From Clostridium fungisolvens (lineage in GTDB: Bacteria > Bacillota > Clostridia > Clostridiales > Clostridiaceae), in contig NZ_BLZR01000002.1 of the NCBI RefSeq assembly GCF_014193895.1, forward strand, positions 1 through 64,000: a stretch of DNA of 64,000 bases. Direction: 5' to 3'. Shown in pieces: positions 1 to 9,387 of this stretch. The position numbers were made by a program, and so were the translations under genes. Positions within the stretch are counted from its first letter, which is position 1, and every line of letters begins with the position of its first letter. Below the pieces are notes generated by a model. It searched no databases, was not told where the DNA came from, and worked only from the letters and a program-made list of their open reading frames with translations.

Positions 1-33
1 AGTTTATCTTTGCCGCTCATTTGCGACTTCTTT

Positions 34-63
34 ATGTTATCATGTGTACATTTTTTTGTCAAC
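34..63 (-). promoter_or_regulatory. Probable strong promoter firing leftward out of the window
   Basis: On the minus strand a perfect -35 TTGACA is followed after about 17 bases by a TGATAACAT -10 region. The transcript would leave the window at its left edge. The tight match to the consensus in AT-rich DNA recalls a promoter of a stable RNA or other highly expressed operon, but nothing of the transcribed gene is visible. Confidence 0.5.
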
Positions 64-623
64 ATCTTTTTTAAAATTTTGTTTTCAGACAAAATTCTTA
101 AATTTGTTTGTTGACTTGTCGTTGTTTATATCAGCGACGTGTTTTATAATAACATGTATATGGACACTTATGATTATATAATGCGCTATTTTTCTTGATT
201 TATTCGCATATATAATTGTTTTTTCTATATATTCCTCTAAATTTCTAGAATTGATACACTTGGATATGTTTATTGGTATATTTAGTCATATTCTTTAAAT
301 ATGTACTAGCTAAATCTAAAAATCTACTTAATAAAGCTACTTAGGCTTTTAAAAATATACTATATATAAACTACTTCATACTTAAATCTATCAGATGATG
401 ATTTGCAGATTCATAAAAATCTTTATAATGCATGTATTAATTGAAGCAATTTATATATTCATAGAAAAGCCTATTTCTCAGATACTTTCCAGTTCTAGCG
501 AAAGAACTTTAAAATATAATTGCACTAAAACAAAAATAGTTTATACTTATGATGATTTAATTATTCTTAGTTAATTAAAGTTCAAGCAAATTTATATAAC
601 ATTTTAATTATCATTACATAAAC
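64..623. other. Intergenic region without recognisable gene
   Basis: This very AT-rich stretch separates the leftward promoter at the edge from cls. All reading frames are short and lack a ribosome binding site. I see no RNA motif that I can name. Confidence 0.5.
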
Positions 624-718
624 TTGTTTCTTATGGCCATTATTTGTATATAATATAATGTATTTATTAAATTAAATATAATGATATCTTCCTAAACATA
701 TATAACATCATTATATTT
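624..718 (+). promoter_or_regulatory. Candidate cls promoter with 12-bp inverted repeat
   Basis: Two overlapping TATAAT boxes (649-654 and 654-659) lie downstream of a weak TTGTTT at 624. A perfect 12-bp inverted repeat follows: AAATATAATGAT at 674-685 and its complement at 707-718. It would form a hairpin in the leader or serve as an operator. The promoter call is moderate because AT-rich DNA gives many TATAAT matches. Confidence 0.35.
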
Positions 719-755
719 GCTTAAAGACTTTATTCTTATTAATACGGAGGTGATA

Positions 756-2201
756 ATGATTATGATGAGATTACCAAGTTATATGATGTATTTAATTTTT
801 GTTATCAATTTTATTCTTTCAATTACTATAGTAGTTTTAGAAAGAAAGCAACCAGAAAAAACATTGGCTTGGCTTTTAGTTCTTGCTCTTGTTCCACCAG
901 TAGGCCTATTTTTATATATTTTCTTAGGCAGGAATTGGAAGATACACAAATTGAATGACGAAAGATTTTCAAGTCAAGTTCAAGATCTGATATCCCCTGT
1001 ATTAAAAGAAATAAAAGATAAAACCTATATATCTTTAATTGAACTTTTAGCTAATAATAGTGATTCCCCTGTATTTTTAAATAATGATATCACTGTTTTT
1101 AAAGATGGGATTGAAAAGTTCCAAAGACTTAAAGAAGAGCTGCTAAAAGCAAAGCATCATATCCATTTGGAATATTATATAGTTAAAAGCGACATTATAG
1201 GCAACGAAATAAAAGAAATTTTGATAAAAAAATCCTTAGAAGGTGTACGTGTAAGATTTATAATCGATAGAGTTGGAGCTGCCAAAATGAAAAGAAGCTA
1301 TATTAGAGAACTCAGATCTGCTGGAATCGATGTAGTTTTATACTCGTATTTTTTATCCCCTTTATTGAAACTTATAAATACTCAAATAAATTACAGAAAT
1401 CATAGAAAAATTGCTATTATTGACGGTAAAGTAGGTTTTTTGGGCGGTATCAACATAGGTGATGAATATCTTGGCAACAGTAAACTAGGATATTGGAGAG
1501 ATACTCACATAATGGTGAAAGGTGATTTTGTCTTGGGACTTCAGGCAGTATTTTTAGATGACTTTATGACAATCCAACAAGCTAATAATTACTATAGTTT
1601 CTACGATCAAGAATTTGATCAATACTTTCCTACAACTAAGGTAGAATCACCTTTGGCCATGCAACTTGTAAAAAGTGGTCCAGATTCAGAATTTCCAGCA
1701 ATAATGCAAGGAATGCTAAAGATGATTACCATGGCTACAGATAGGATTTATATAACCACACCATATTTTGTTCCTACCGAAAGTATAATGGATGCTCTTA
1801 GAATATCTGCATTAGGCGGAGTAAACATTAAGATAATATTTCCTGAAAGAGCTGACCATATAATGGTAAATAAAGCTTCTAGAACTTATCTCGGAGAACT
1901 TATGCGTTGTGGTGTAAGAGTGTATTTTTATGATAAACATTCTTTTGTTCATGCAAAAACTATTACAATAGACGGAAAAATTTCTTCAGTTGGTACAGCT
2001 AACATGGATATAAGAAGTTTTGACTTAAACTATGAAATTAATACTGTAATCTATAACGAAGACATATCACAGCAACTAGACCAGTTATTCTTAGAAGATT
2101 TAAAAAACTGTAGAGAATTTTCCTTAGAAGAATATGAAAATGCAGATAAGTTAACTAAAGTGATTGAGGGTGTAGCAAGAATATTCTCATCACTTCTGTA
2201 A
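756..2201 (+). CDS. cls: Cardiolipin synthase
   Basis: This phospholipase D superfamily enzyme of the membrane joins two phosphatidylglycerol molecules into cardiolipin and glycerol. The protein starts with two transmembrane helices (a PLD nuclease N-terminal region containing ERKQPEKTLAW) followed by two HKD catalytic motifs, NHRKIAIIDG near residue 215 and VHAKTITIDG near residue 398, each followed by the usual Gly/Asn region. The length of about 481 residues fits the bacterial Cls family. The start at 756 (or 762) is chosen because GGAGGTGAT at 746 directly precedes it; an ATG at 717 has no ribosome binding site. The gene stands alone on the plus strand and ends in a hairpin-rich repeat. 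Confidence 0.92.
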   Translation: MIMMRLPSYMMYLIFVINFILSITIVVLERKQPEKTLAWLLVLALVPPVGLFLYIFLGRNWKIHKLNDERFSSQVQDLISPVLKEIKDKTYISLIELLANNSDSPVFLNNDITVFKDGIEKFQRLKEELLKAKHHIHLEYYIVKSDIIGNEIKEILIKKSLEGVRVRFIIDRVGAAKMKRSYIRELRSAGIDVVLYSYFLSPLLKLINTQINYRNHRKIAIIDGKVGFLGGINIGDEYLGNSKLGYWRDTHIMVKGDFVLGLQAVFLDDFMTIQQANNYYSFYDQEFDQYFPTTKVESPLAMQLVKSGPDSEFPAIMQGMLKMITMATDRIYITTPYFVPTESIMDALRISALGGVNIKIIFPERADHIMVNKASRTYLGELMRCGVRVYFYDKHSFVHAKTITIDGKISSVGTANMDIRSFDLNYEINTVIYNEDISQQLDQLFLEDLKNCREFSLEEYENADKLTKVIEGVARIFSSLL

Positions 2202-2204
2202 ATG

Positions 2205-2300
2205 TAAAAAAGTTGCTGAAGCAACCTTATTCAGTAAGTTTTTTTAACGCATCTACCTTTACGAATGTATATGAGGAAAACTTGGCAGACGAATAAGTTT
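2205..2300 (+). repeat. Dispersed terminator/CTGCC hairpin element, diverged copy
   Basis: Just after the cls stop, a hairpin (GTTGCTGAAGCAAC region) with a T-run is followed by a second imperfect hairpin whose 5' arm resembles CATCTACC and whose 3' arm is TTGGCAGACG. The same order occurs near 10270 and 35985. Here it probably also terminates cls transcription. Confidence 0.5.
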
Positions 2301-2400
2301 TTTTTACTGCATAGTCATAAAAAGATTCTAAAAGCATTTAAATATCTAGGTTTAACTAACCTGAAAACTTTGTAACTTCCTATGCAGTAAAAATAGTGGT

Positions 2401-2859
2401 CTAAACCACTATCTTAGATTTATATCTAATTTTATTAACTAGCGTAATTACCATACCTCCGAATATAGCGCCACTTGTATCTATTAATACATCTCTAAAC
2501 TTGCCAGTTCTTCCTGGCACAAAAAGTTGATGAATCTCATCTGTACAAGCGTATCCAAAAGTTAAGAGTATACCAAATACTATAGCAGTTTTTTTATTTA
2601 GGTAATTCTTAAAAACATTATACGCAAGAAGGAATAGTATAAGGTATTCTGTGAAATGTGCAGTTTTTCTTACAATAAAAGTAGCAAGATCTCCTAACAT
2701 CCCATTTAAGTCTATTCCTAATGCATTAAACACATATATGACTAACGCACTTTGTTTGTCTGATTCAGTTCCATTCTTAGATGAGTAGACAAATATTATA
2801 ATCATCCAAAACAATAAAGCAGCCCAACTTATTTTTAACTTTAAATTTTTCTTATCCAT
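2401..2859 (-). CDS. VanZ family membrane protein
   Basis: This 152-residue protein has an N-terminal helix (residues 10-26), a second hydrophobic stretch near 60-85 with the VanZ signature RKTAHFTEYLILFLL, and a C-terminal part with DEIHQLFVPGRTGKFRDVLIDTSGA, the most conserved block of the VanZ family. VanZ confers low teicoplanin resistance in Tn1546, but most chromosomal homologues have no known role. GGAGGACAA precedes the ATG. It lies downstream of glgA1 on the same strand with about 135 bp between, and need not be co-transcribed with it. Confidence 0.85.
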   Translation of the reverse strand: MDKKNLKLKISWAALLFWMIIIFVYSSKNGTESDKQSALVIYVFNALGIDLNGMLGDLATFIVRKTAHFTEYLILFLLAYNVFKNYLNKKTAIVFGILLTFGYACTDEIHQLFVPGRTGKFRDVLIDTSGAIFGGMVITLVNKIRYKSKIVV

Positions 2860-2943
2860 TTGTCCTCCATCAAATTTAATACTATATAAATTTGCTTAAA
2901 TAAATTATATAGTTATTAAACATTAATGACAATGGCTATATAT

Positions 2944-2995
2944 CCTTGAGAGTTTTAAAAATAGATTTCGATTCGAAATGGTACATCTTTATATA
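2944..2995. repeat. Half copy of the ~100-bp palindromic element
   Basis: The block ending in GAAATGGTACATCTTTATA matches the right half of the full palindrome at 43001-43103 (GAGTTTTAAAAATAG against GAGTTTTGAAAATAG, then GAAGTGATACATCT). The left half is missing. Confidence 0.45.
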
Positions 2996-4432
2996 CTATT
3001 TTAATTTAGAAATCTTCATATATAACTTTTTATATTTTGCTGCCGACAAATTCCAACTATTGTCCTTATTCATTATTCTGATACATAACCTATTCCACGA
3101 ACCTTTGTGATTGTTAAAAACATCTAAAGAACGTTCTATTGCACTAAAAAAATCCACGGCATCATATTGTTTAAAAGTAAACCCCTCACCATCATCAGTA
3201 TACTTATTATAATCCTTAACCGTATCCTTAAGTCCTCCAGTAGCCCTAACTACAGGAACTGTTCCATATCTCATTGCAATAAGCTGACCTAAGCCACAAG
3301 GTTCAAACTTTGAGGGCATCAAGAATATGTCTGCTCCTGCATAAACCTTCCTAGAAAAACCTTCATCAAACTTTAGAACCGCTCTAAGATTATCATACTT
3401 ATTTTCAAGATATTTAATATCCTCTTCGTAGTGAGTTTCACCAGTACCCGTTATTATCAGCTGAATATTTTCACTCATTAATTTATTTATAATACCTTCT
3501 AAAAGCCCAATCCCTTTCTGATCTGTAAGCCTTGTCACCATACTTATAATAGGAATATTTGCATCTACAACCAGCCCTAATTCCTCTTGTAGCTTTAATT
3601 TATTTTTATGTTTATCATCTAAATTATCAGAATTGTAATTAAACCATATATTTTTATCTTCTTTAGGGTTAAACACATCATAGTCTATACCATTTTGTAT
3701 ACCATCTAGTAAGTGCTTCCTGTCCTCTAATATATTGTGCAGACCATACCCTAAATGTTGCTGCCTTATTTCTTTTGAATATGTTTTACTCACTGTAGTA
3801 ACTCTATCGGCACTTAATATAGCCCACTTCATAAAGGATATTACATCGCCATATTTTAACTTATCCTCAGTAAAATACTCTTTTTCGTCTAATCCCAACA
3901 TCCAAAGCAAGTCCTTGCCATATATTCCTTGATATAATATGTTGTGTATTGTAAATACTGTTCTAATATTATCGTAAATTGTATTTCCTCGGTAATAAAT
4001 GTCCTTTAGCGGTATAACTAAAGATGAATGCCAATCATTGCAATGCAATATATCAACTTTAAAATCATCCATATACTTTATACCCTCAAGCACTGCCTTT
4101 GAAAAGAAGATGAACCTTTCATGATCATCGTGGTATCCATATGCCTCTGGTCTATAAAAGTAAAATGGATTATCTATAAAATAATATTGAACTCCATCTA
4201 ATTTTAAAGTAAAAAGATTGCAATCTACAGTTTTCCATCCTATATAAGTTGTATAACGAGCTACTCTTTTCATCTTTCTCTTTATTTTTTTAGAAAACTT
4301 ATATTTGGGCATTATTACACGTATATCAACATCTATTTGTTTTAAATTTTTTGGCAATGAATATGCAACATCTCCTAATCCACCAGCCTTCATAAAAGGA
4401 TACGCCTCAGCGGTTACAAATAAAACTCCCAT
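2996..4432 (-). CDS. glgA: Glycogen synthase (ADP-glucose), first paralogue
   Basis: This GT5 glycosyltransferase extends alpha-1,4-glucan chains from ADP-glucose in the cytoplasm. The N-terminal KAGGLGDV motif (Lys near residue 15) binds the ADP-glucose phosphates, and the FEPCGLGQL motif near residue 374 lies in the C-terminal Rossmann domain. The length of about 478 residues is typical. The start is placed at ATG 4432, because AGGA lies eight bases upstream; a GTG at 4447 would add five residues but overlaps that ribosome binding site. The gene follows glgC-glgD but is separated from them by a terminator-like hairpin and a palindromic repeat, so it may be transcribed separately. A second glgA lies at 15098-16528. 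Confidence 0.92.
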   Translation of the reverse strand: MGVLFVTAEAYPFMKAGGLGDVAYSLPKNLKQIDVDIRVIMPKYKFSKKIKRKMKRVARYTTYIGWKTVDCNLFTLKLDGVQYYFIDNPFYFYRPEAYGYHDDHERFIFFSKAVLEGIKYMDDFKVDILHCNDWHSSLVIPLKDIYYRGNTIYDNIRTVFTIHNILYQGIYGKDLLWMLGLDEKEYFTEDKLKYGDVISFMKWAILSADRVTTVSKTYSKEIRQQHLGYGLHNILEDRKHLLDGIQNGIDYDVFNPKEDKNIWFNYNSDNLDDKHKNKLKLQEELGLVVDANIPIISMVTRLTDQKGIGLLEGIINKLMSENIQLIITGTGETHYEEDIKYLENKYDNLRAVLKFDEGFSRKVYAGADIFLMPSKFEPCGLGQLIAMRYGTVPVVRATGGLKDTVKDYNKYTDDGEGFTFKQYDAVDFFSAIERSLDVFNNHKGSWNRLCIRIMNKDNSWNLSAAKYKKLYMKISKLK

Positions 4433-4483
4433 ACTCTTGTTCCTCACATATCTTATAATTCCGATACTTACTTTTACTCGTAA

Positions 4484-4580
4484 AGATGAAACACTTCAAT
4501 CCGAAATCTATTCCCTCTTTGGATTATGAGAGGAATTTTTAAAAATGCAAACTTAAGTACGAAGTAGTTCATCTATATAT
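4484..4580. repeat. Dispersed ~100-bp palindromic element, full copy
   Basis: Outer arms AGATGAAACACTTC and GAAGTAGTTCATCT are complementary, and an inner stem ATTCCCTCT/AGAGGAAT caps the structure. The architecture equals the copies at 7811-7920 and 43001-43103. It sits between glgD and glgA1. Confidence 0.6.
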
Positions 4581-4651
4581 ACTATATCTTATAATCTATA
4601 TTTTTTTATACTAAATCTTAGTTATCAATCGATTTTACCTTATTAAAAATC

Positions 4652-4686
4652 AAAAAGCTTGGATTATTTTTTAATCCAAGCTTTTA
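4652..4686 (-). terminator. Rho-independent terminator downstream of glgD
   Basis: AAAAGCTTGGATTA pairs perfectly with TAATCCAAGCTTTT across a five-base loop. A-rich and T-rich flanks let it work in either direction. It lies 20 bp beyond the glgD stop and would end the glgC-glgD transcript before glgA1. Confidence 0.75.
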
Positions 4687-4705
4687 TATTATAGACACTT
4701 TCAGA

Positions 4706-5812
4706 TTACAAAAGACTCTGTTTTTCTAATACTAGAGGGAATTTTTCTGGTCCCCTTAAATCCTGGCCCTTAGGTATATAGGACCCCTTATCTGCTACTA
4801 TATTCATAAGTTTAGCATTAGGACCTATTATGCAATTTTGAAGTATAATACAATCTTTAACATAAGCACCCTTGTTTATATTAACTCTTCTTGAAATTAC
4901 ACAATTTTCTACATGGCCCTCTATATAGCATCCATTTGATATTATAGAATTTTTCACTTCACTATCTTTAGTATATTTAGTAGGGCTTTCATCCTTTGAC
5001 TTTGTATATATAGGAGCATTATCATGAAATAATTCCGCATTTATTCTTACATTTAATAAATCCATGTTTCCTTTATAATATGAGTGCAAAGAGTTTACAC
5101 AACATAAGTAACCATTAAATTCATAGGAGTATACTCTAAGTGTATCTAATTGTCTATAGATACTTTTTTTAATTTTTCTATTTCTGCCAGTCTTTATACT
5201 GTCGTAAATAAGCTCAATAAATAGGTCTTTTCTTAGAAGAAACATTTCCATACATATGTTTGCTTCTTTTTCATAGCCTATATTTTCTCCAACACTCACT
5301 ACTCTACCATATTCATTAATATTTAATACATCACAGTCAATAAAGCTCTTATCTGCGTTATTTACCTTTTTGTAAAGTACAGTTATATCATTATTACTCT
5401 TCTCATGAAAATTCATAGCTTCTCTAAAGTCAATATTGCATATCATATACGAAGGTGCTAATATAACATATTCTTGCTTAGAGTATTGAAAGAATTCAAG
5501 ATTATCAGCAAAATTATGAACATCGTCATATACTGGGTCTTCATCTGCAAAATTAAAAACTCTAAGTCCATATCTCTTCCTGTGTAAATCCCATGGTCTT
5601 CCGTTACTTATGTGATCCATTAAGGATCTTGATTTATTCTTAGTAAATATACCTATATTCTCAATTCCAGCATTAGTCATGTTTGATAATATAAAATCTA
5701 TTACTCTATATCTCCCAGCAAAAGGGACTGATGCTAATGGCCTTGTTCTAGTAAGTTCAGTTATTTTGTCATCATTCTCATCTAAATTGATTATTCCTAA
5801 ATAATTTTTCAA
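4706..5812 (-). CDS. glgD: Glucose-1-phosphate adenylyltransferase-like subunit GlgD
   Basis: GlgD is the regulatory or degenerate partner of GlgC found in Firmicutes; the pair makes ADP-glucose from glucose 1-phosphate and ATP for glycogen synthesis. The protein has a nucleotidyltransferase N-terminal domain (TRTRPLASVPFAGRYRVIDF) in which the GlgC-type GGxGxRL loop is replaced by IINLDENDDKITEL, the usual GlgD feature, and a C-terminal left-handed beta-helix (hexapeptide repeats around IISNGCYIEG). I place the start at TTG 5812, because the upstream GGGGGGAAC serves as its ribosome binding site; the ATG at 5827 lies before that motif. It follows glgC at once, so the two are surely co-transcribed. 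Confidence 0.92.
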   Translation of the reverse strand: MKNYLGIINLDENDDKITELTRTRPLASVPFAGRYRVIDFILSNMTNAGIENIGIFTKNKSRSLMDHISNGRPWDLHRKRYGLRVFNFADEDPVYDDVHNFADNLEFFQYSKQEYVILAPSYMICNIDFREAMNFHEKSNNDITVLYKKVNNADKSFIDCDVLNINEYGRVVSVGENIGYEKEANICMEMFLLRKDLFIELIYDSIKTGRNRKIKKSIYRQLDTLRVYSYEFNGYLCCVNSLHSYYKGNMDLLNVRINAELFHDNAPIYTKSKDESPTKYTKDSEVKNSIISNGCYIEGHVENCVISRRVNINKGAYVKDCIILQNCIIGPNAKLMNIVADKGSYIPKGQDLRGPEKFPLVLEKQSLL

Positions 5813-5830
5813 TATGTTCCCCCCCATAAC

Positions 5831-6979
5831 TTATCCCTCTATAATAGTTCCACTTTTTAAATCTTCTTTTGCCGGTATTACTGTAATTGTCTTTCCATTG
5901 CCTATCTTACAATCTTTTCTTATTGCCACTCCGCCACCTACGATAGCTTTATCTACAATAGCATTCTCTCCAATTTTAGTATTAGGCATTACCACCGAAT
6001 CTTTTACAACTGCATTTTTACCTACTACTACGCCTGGAAAAAGTACTGAATTTTCAACCTCACCATGAATGATACATCCCTCAACAATAAGAGATGATTT
6101 TACCGAAGCATTTTGTCCAATATATTGAGCTGGTCTACCTGGGCTTACAGAATAAATTCTCCACTCATCATCGTATAGATTAAGTTCATTGTTATCTTTT
6201 AATAAATCCATATTAGATTCCCAAAGACTTTCTATAGTACCAACATCTTTCCAGTATCCTTTAAATGGATACGCAACTAATCTTCTTCCATCTTCAAGCA
6301 TCTTTGGTATTATATTTTTTCCAAAATCATTAATTGAATTTTTATCTGCCTCGTCTTCTTTCAAGAATTTCTTAAGTGTTTTCCAATTAAATATATATAT
6401 CCCCATAGAAGCCTTAGTACTCTTAGGATTCGCTGGCTTCTCTTCAAATTCATATATTGACAAATCATCATTAGTGTTCATTATTCCAAATCTTGATGCT
6501 TCACTCAATGTTACATCAATAACTGCTATTGTAGCATCCGCTTCCTTCTGTTTGTGAAAATCAAGCATCTTTTCATAATCCATCTTATATATATGGTCAC
6601 CTGATAATATTAAAACATATTCTGGTTCATACCCATCTACGAAAGGTATATTTTGATATATTGCATTGGCAGTACCCTTATACCAATTGCCACCTCTTTC
6701 TTCTTGATAAGGTGGAAGAATTGCTACTCCGCCATCTCTTCTATCAAGATCCCAAGGACTTCCTATACCAATGTGTGAATTTAGTTCAAGAGGTTGATAT
6801 TGAGTTAACACACCAACTGTATATATACCTGAATTAGCACAATTGCTTAACGCAAAATCAATTATCCTATATTTTCCCCCAAATGGAACTGCTGGTTTTG
6901 CTAACTTCTTAGTCAATACCCCTAATCTTGACCCTTGTCCACCAGCAAGTATTAGAGCTATAATTTCTTTTTTTACCAT
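5831..6979 (-). CDS. glgC: Glucose-1-phosphate adenylyltransferase, catalytic subunit
   Basis: This enzyme makes ADP-glucose and pyrophosphate from ATP and glucose 1-phosphate, the committed and allosterically controlled step of bacterial glycogen synthesis. The N-terminal GGQGSRLGVLTKKLAKPAVP motif is intact, followed by FGGKYRIIDFALSN, SGDHIYKMDY and a C-terminal beta-helix of hexapeptide repeats. The 382-residue length is normal. GGGGAGAGG lies a few bases before the ATG. It is the first gene of the glgC-glgD unit, behind the promoter/operator at 7023-7080. Confidence 0.95.
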   Translation of the reverse strand: MVKKEIIALILAGGQGSRLGVLTKKLAKPAVPFGGKYRIIDFALSNCANSGIYTVGVLTQYQPLELNSHIGIGSPWDLDRRDGGVAILPPYQEERGGNWYKGTANAIYQNIPFVDGYEPEYVLILSGDHIYKMDYEKMLDFHKQKEADATIAVIDVTLSEASRFGIMNTNDDLSIYEFEEKPANPKSTKASMGIYIFNWKTLKKFLKEDEADKNSINDFGKNIIPKMLEDGRRLVAYPFKGYWKDVGTIESLWESNMDLLKDNNELNLYDDEWRIYSVSPGRPAQYIGQNASVKSSLIVEGCIIHGEVENSVLFPGVVVGKNAVVKDSVVMPNTKIGENAIVDKAIVGGGVAIRKDCKIGNGKTITVIPAKEDLKSGTIIEG

Positions 6980-7022
6980 TTTAGCCTCTCCCCTCGTTTT
7001 TCATCCCTCAACACCTAACGAT

Positions 7023-7080
7023 GTAATTACAAAAATTGTAATTACACTATTATTATACCAACTACTGTAAATCCCTTCAA
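7023..7080 (-). promoter_or_regulatory. glgCD promoter with palindromic operator candidate
   Basis: On the minus strand -35 TTGAAG (7075-7080) and -10 TATAAT (7052-7057) are separated by exactly 17 bp. Directly downstream two copies of the self-complementary octamer GTAATTAC (7023-7030 and 7038-7045), with starts 15 bp apart, cover the start of the transcript. This is a good position for a repressor. The binding protein is unknown. Confidence 0.6.
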
Positions 7081-7205
7081 TGTCCTTTAGCTCTTATTTT
7101 TAAATGTAAACGTGTCCTTAACAAATTTTTTTTACTATTTCACCTATTATTATAATTTGTTACATTATTCAAAAGTTTTCCCTTGCTTTTGTTAATAAAT
7201 ACCAA

Positions 7206-7229
7206 ATGCCTGTAGTTATGTACAGGCAT
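7206..7229 (-). terminator. Probable terminator of the Cys-rich protein gene
   Basis: ATGCCTGTA and TACAGGCAT form a nine-bp stem with a short loop, about 20 bp after the stop of the upstream minus-strand gene. The T-run that follows is weak, so efficiency is uncertain. Confidence 0.5.
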
Positions 7230-7248
7230 CTTATTTATATCTTAATTT

Positions 7249-7686
7249 TTACTCTGACATAAACTTACTTATATATGCAAGAGACTCTTCAAGCAACTCC
7301 TGTCCACCTTGTAAACCTTGTATCTTATCTTCTAAGTTTGATGTTCTTTGGTCTAATCTATATATCATATCTTTTATATCATTTAACAACTTACTATTAT
7401 AAGAAACTTGGTTTCCATCTGTATCTATATATATTTTTTCTGGAGGATTTCCACATTTATTACACTTTGCATAGATTCCTTCTTTTTCAGTATCCTTAAA
7501 TATTTTAAAAGTATCATTATCGCAGTAAGAGCAATTAGAAAGCATAGTAAAATCATAATAGCTTATATCAAAGCTATAAGTTGCTCCACATTCTTTGCAT
7601 ATTATATTTAAGTTATTATCTTCTGTATTTATATAAAAACTATTTCCATTACAACCTTCCTTTTCACACACCACAGTTCTAATCAT
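7249..7686 (-). CDS. Zinc-ribbon-like Cys-rich protein of unknown function
   Basis: This protein of about 145 residues has paired cysteines in the pattern of zinc ribbons: CEKEGC near the N-terminus, CKEC, CSYC and CNKC, together able to bind about two zinc ions. The C-terminal 45 residues (from LLNDIKDMIYRLDQRTSNLEDKIQ) read as a helical coiled coil. I do not recognise a named family; a nucleic-acid or protein-binding role is only a guess. The start is ATG 7686, since GGAGGTGAAT precedes it; a GTG at 7695 is part of that ribosome binding site. The gene is monocistronic, divergent from dinB. Confidence 0.7.
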   Translation of the reverse strand: MIRTVVCEKEGCNGNSFYINTEDNNLNIICKECGATYSFDISYYDFTMLSNCSYCDNDTFKIFKDTEKEGIYAKCNKCGNPPEKIYIDTDGNQVSYNSKLLNDIKDMIYRLDQRTSNLEDKIQGLQGGQELLEESLAYISKFMSE

Positions 7687-7810
7687 AATATTCACCTCCT
7701 ATAAAGATAAATATGCTTATATATTAAAAAAAATTCGTATAAATCGCATAAGTGCATATTTTTATTTACTATAGAACATATGTTCTATATAATTAATTTA
7801 TGGATATACT

Positions 7811-7920
7811 ATAAATATAGATGTACCACTTCGATCCAAAAAACATTTTCAAAACTCCTCTGTGTTCTGAGAGGAGAATTTGAAAATATAAATTTTATTA
7901 CGAAGCGGTACATCCATATA
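7811..7920. repeat. Dispersed ~100-bp palindromic element, full copy
   Basis: Outer arms AGATGTACCACTTCG and CGAAGCGGTACATC enclose an inner stem built from TTTTCAAAACTCCTCT and AGAGGAGAATTTGAAAA. The interior is nearly the exact reverse complement of the copy at 43001-43103. Here it lies 40 bp upstream of the dinB start, on the leader side. Confidence 0.7.
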
Positions 7921-7958
7921 TGTGTTCAAATTACATTTTATGAAGGATGGTTATATAT

Positions 7959-9212
7959 ATGTTTAGTAAAAGATTGATATTTCATATTGATGTAAACTCT
8001 GCATATCTATCTTGGGAAGCTTGTCATAGACTTCAGCATGGCGAAACTTTAGATCTTCGTGAAGTTCCTTCTGCAATAGGCGGAAACCCTAAAAATCGCC
8101 ATGGAATAATCCTAGCAAAATCTATTCCTGCTAAAAAATATAATATAACTACTGGAGAGTCTCTATATACGGCTCTAAAAAAATGCCCTAATCTTCTAGT
8201 AGTTCCACCTAAGTATGATTTATATATGAAGTGTAGTAATTCAATGATGTCTATATTAAAAGAATATAGTCCTCAAATTCAGAGATTCTCAGTTGATGAG
8301 TGTTTCATGGATTTAACATATAGCAATTTAAATATGGATCCTATATCAATAGCAACAAAAATAAAGAATCAGATAAAAGATACATTAGGCTTTACCGTAA
8401 ATATAGGAATTTCAACTAATAAACTCCTAGCTAAAATGGCTTCTGATTTTGAGAAACCAGATAAAATTCACACTCTGTATGAGAATGAAATAAAAGAAAA
8501 GATGTGGCCTCTTCCAATAGAGGATTTATTCATGGTTGGTCGTTCTACTGCTCCTAAACTTAGGGCATTGAACATAAATACAATTGGGGATTTAGCTCAT
8601 TATGACCTCGATATACTTAAGTATGAATTTAAAAGTTTTGGTTTAACGCTTTTGAATTATGCCAACGGCATAGAAAACTCATCTGTACTTTCAGAAAGTC
8701 ATAACACTATGAAAAGTATAGGTAATTCGACTACTATAGCATATGATATAACAAACAAGGAAGATGCTTATAAAATAATACTTTCCTTAGTGGAAACTGT
8801 ATCTATAAGACTTAGAAATTCTGATTGCTATTGTAAGGTAATATCTATACATGTTAAAAATAGCAGCTTCATGAGTTATTCAAAGCAGATAAAATTATTT
8901 AATCCTACCGACTCTACTATGAGTATATTTACTACCTGCTGCAAGCTTTTAGATAAACTTTGGATTGGAGACCCTATTAGACATATAGGTGTTCACGTAT
9001 CAGATTTAAGTTCAAACAATACTTATCAAATTTCACTTTTTGACGAAAAACATATAGAAAAAACTAAGAACTTAGATAGAACTATAGATGAAATAAGAGA
9101 AAAATTTGGAGACTACTCTGTGGTTAGAGGTACTTTTGTGAACTCTGGAATTAAACCCCTATGTGGAGGAGTTGGAGAAGATGATTACACAATAATGTCT
9201 AGTATATTATAA
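7959..9212 (+). CDS. dinB: DNA polymerase IV (Y-family, error-prone)
   Basis: This low-fidelity DNA polymerase carries out translesion synthesis. The palm domain shows the metal-binding motifs HIDVNSAYLSWEA near the start and SVDECFMDLT near residue 110, both with intact acidic residues; a Y-family HhH segment (LFMVGRSTAPKLRALNINTIGDLA) and a little-finger domain follow. The length of about 417 residues is slightly longer than E. coli DinB. The start is ATG 7959, preceded by GAAGGATGG; an ATG at 7947 falls within this ribosome binding site. No clear LexA box was seen in the short leader, which holds the palindromic element. Confidence 0.92.
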   Translation: MFSKRLIFHIDVNSAYLSWEACHRLQHGETLDLREVPSAIGGNPKNRHGIILAKSIPAKKYNITTGESLYTALKKCPNLLVVPPKYDLYMKCSNSMMSILKEYSPQIQRFSVDECFMDLTYSNLNMDPISIATKIKNQIKDTLGFTVNIGISTNKLLAKMASDFEKPDKIHTLYENEIKEKMWPLPIEDLFMVGRSTAPKLRALNINTIGDLAHYDLDILKYEFKSFGLTLLNYANGIENSSVLSESHNTMKSIGNSTTIAYDITNKEDAYKIILSLVETVSIRLRNSDCYCKVISIHVKNSSFMSYSKQIKLFNPTDSTMSIFTTCCKLLDKLWIGDPIRHIGVHVSDLSSNNTYQISLFDEKHIEKTKNLDRTIDEIREKFGDYSVVRGTFVNSGIKPLCGGVGEDDYTIMSSIL

Positions 9213-9300
9213 AACCATTGAAACTTATAAGTTTATCTATCATTAAAACCTTATATTTTCTTTACAGTAAAAAAGTTATTGAAGCAACCTTTTTACAATA

Positions 9301-9336
9301 AAAAAGTGATAGTTAAAAAATAACTATCACTTTTTC
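9301..9336. terminator. Bidirectional terminator between dinB and a membrane protein gene
   Basis: A 14-bp perfect stem (AAAGTGATAGTTA with its complement) has A-runs before and T-runs after it, so it can end transcripts from both convergent genes. A related degenerate hairpin (GTTATTGAAGCAACC) lies just upstream, as after cls. Confidence 0.8.
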
Positions 9337-9387
9337 TATTGGGGGGATAGGAAATGTTTTACTATATTTAGGACAAAAGTCCGATAA

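Noticed and set aside
1..70. rRNA operon end or start at the left edge
   Set aside because: Only a promoter-like sequence is visible; no conserved rRNA sequence lies in the window, so the identity of the transcript is left open.
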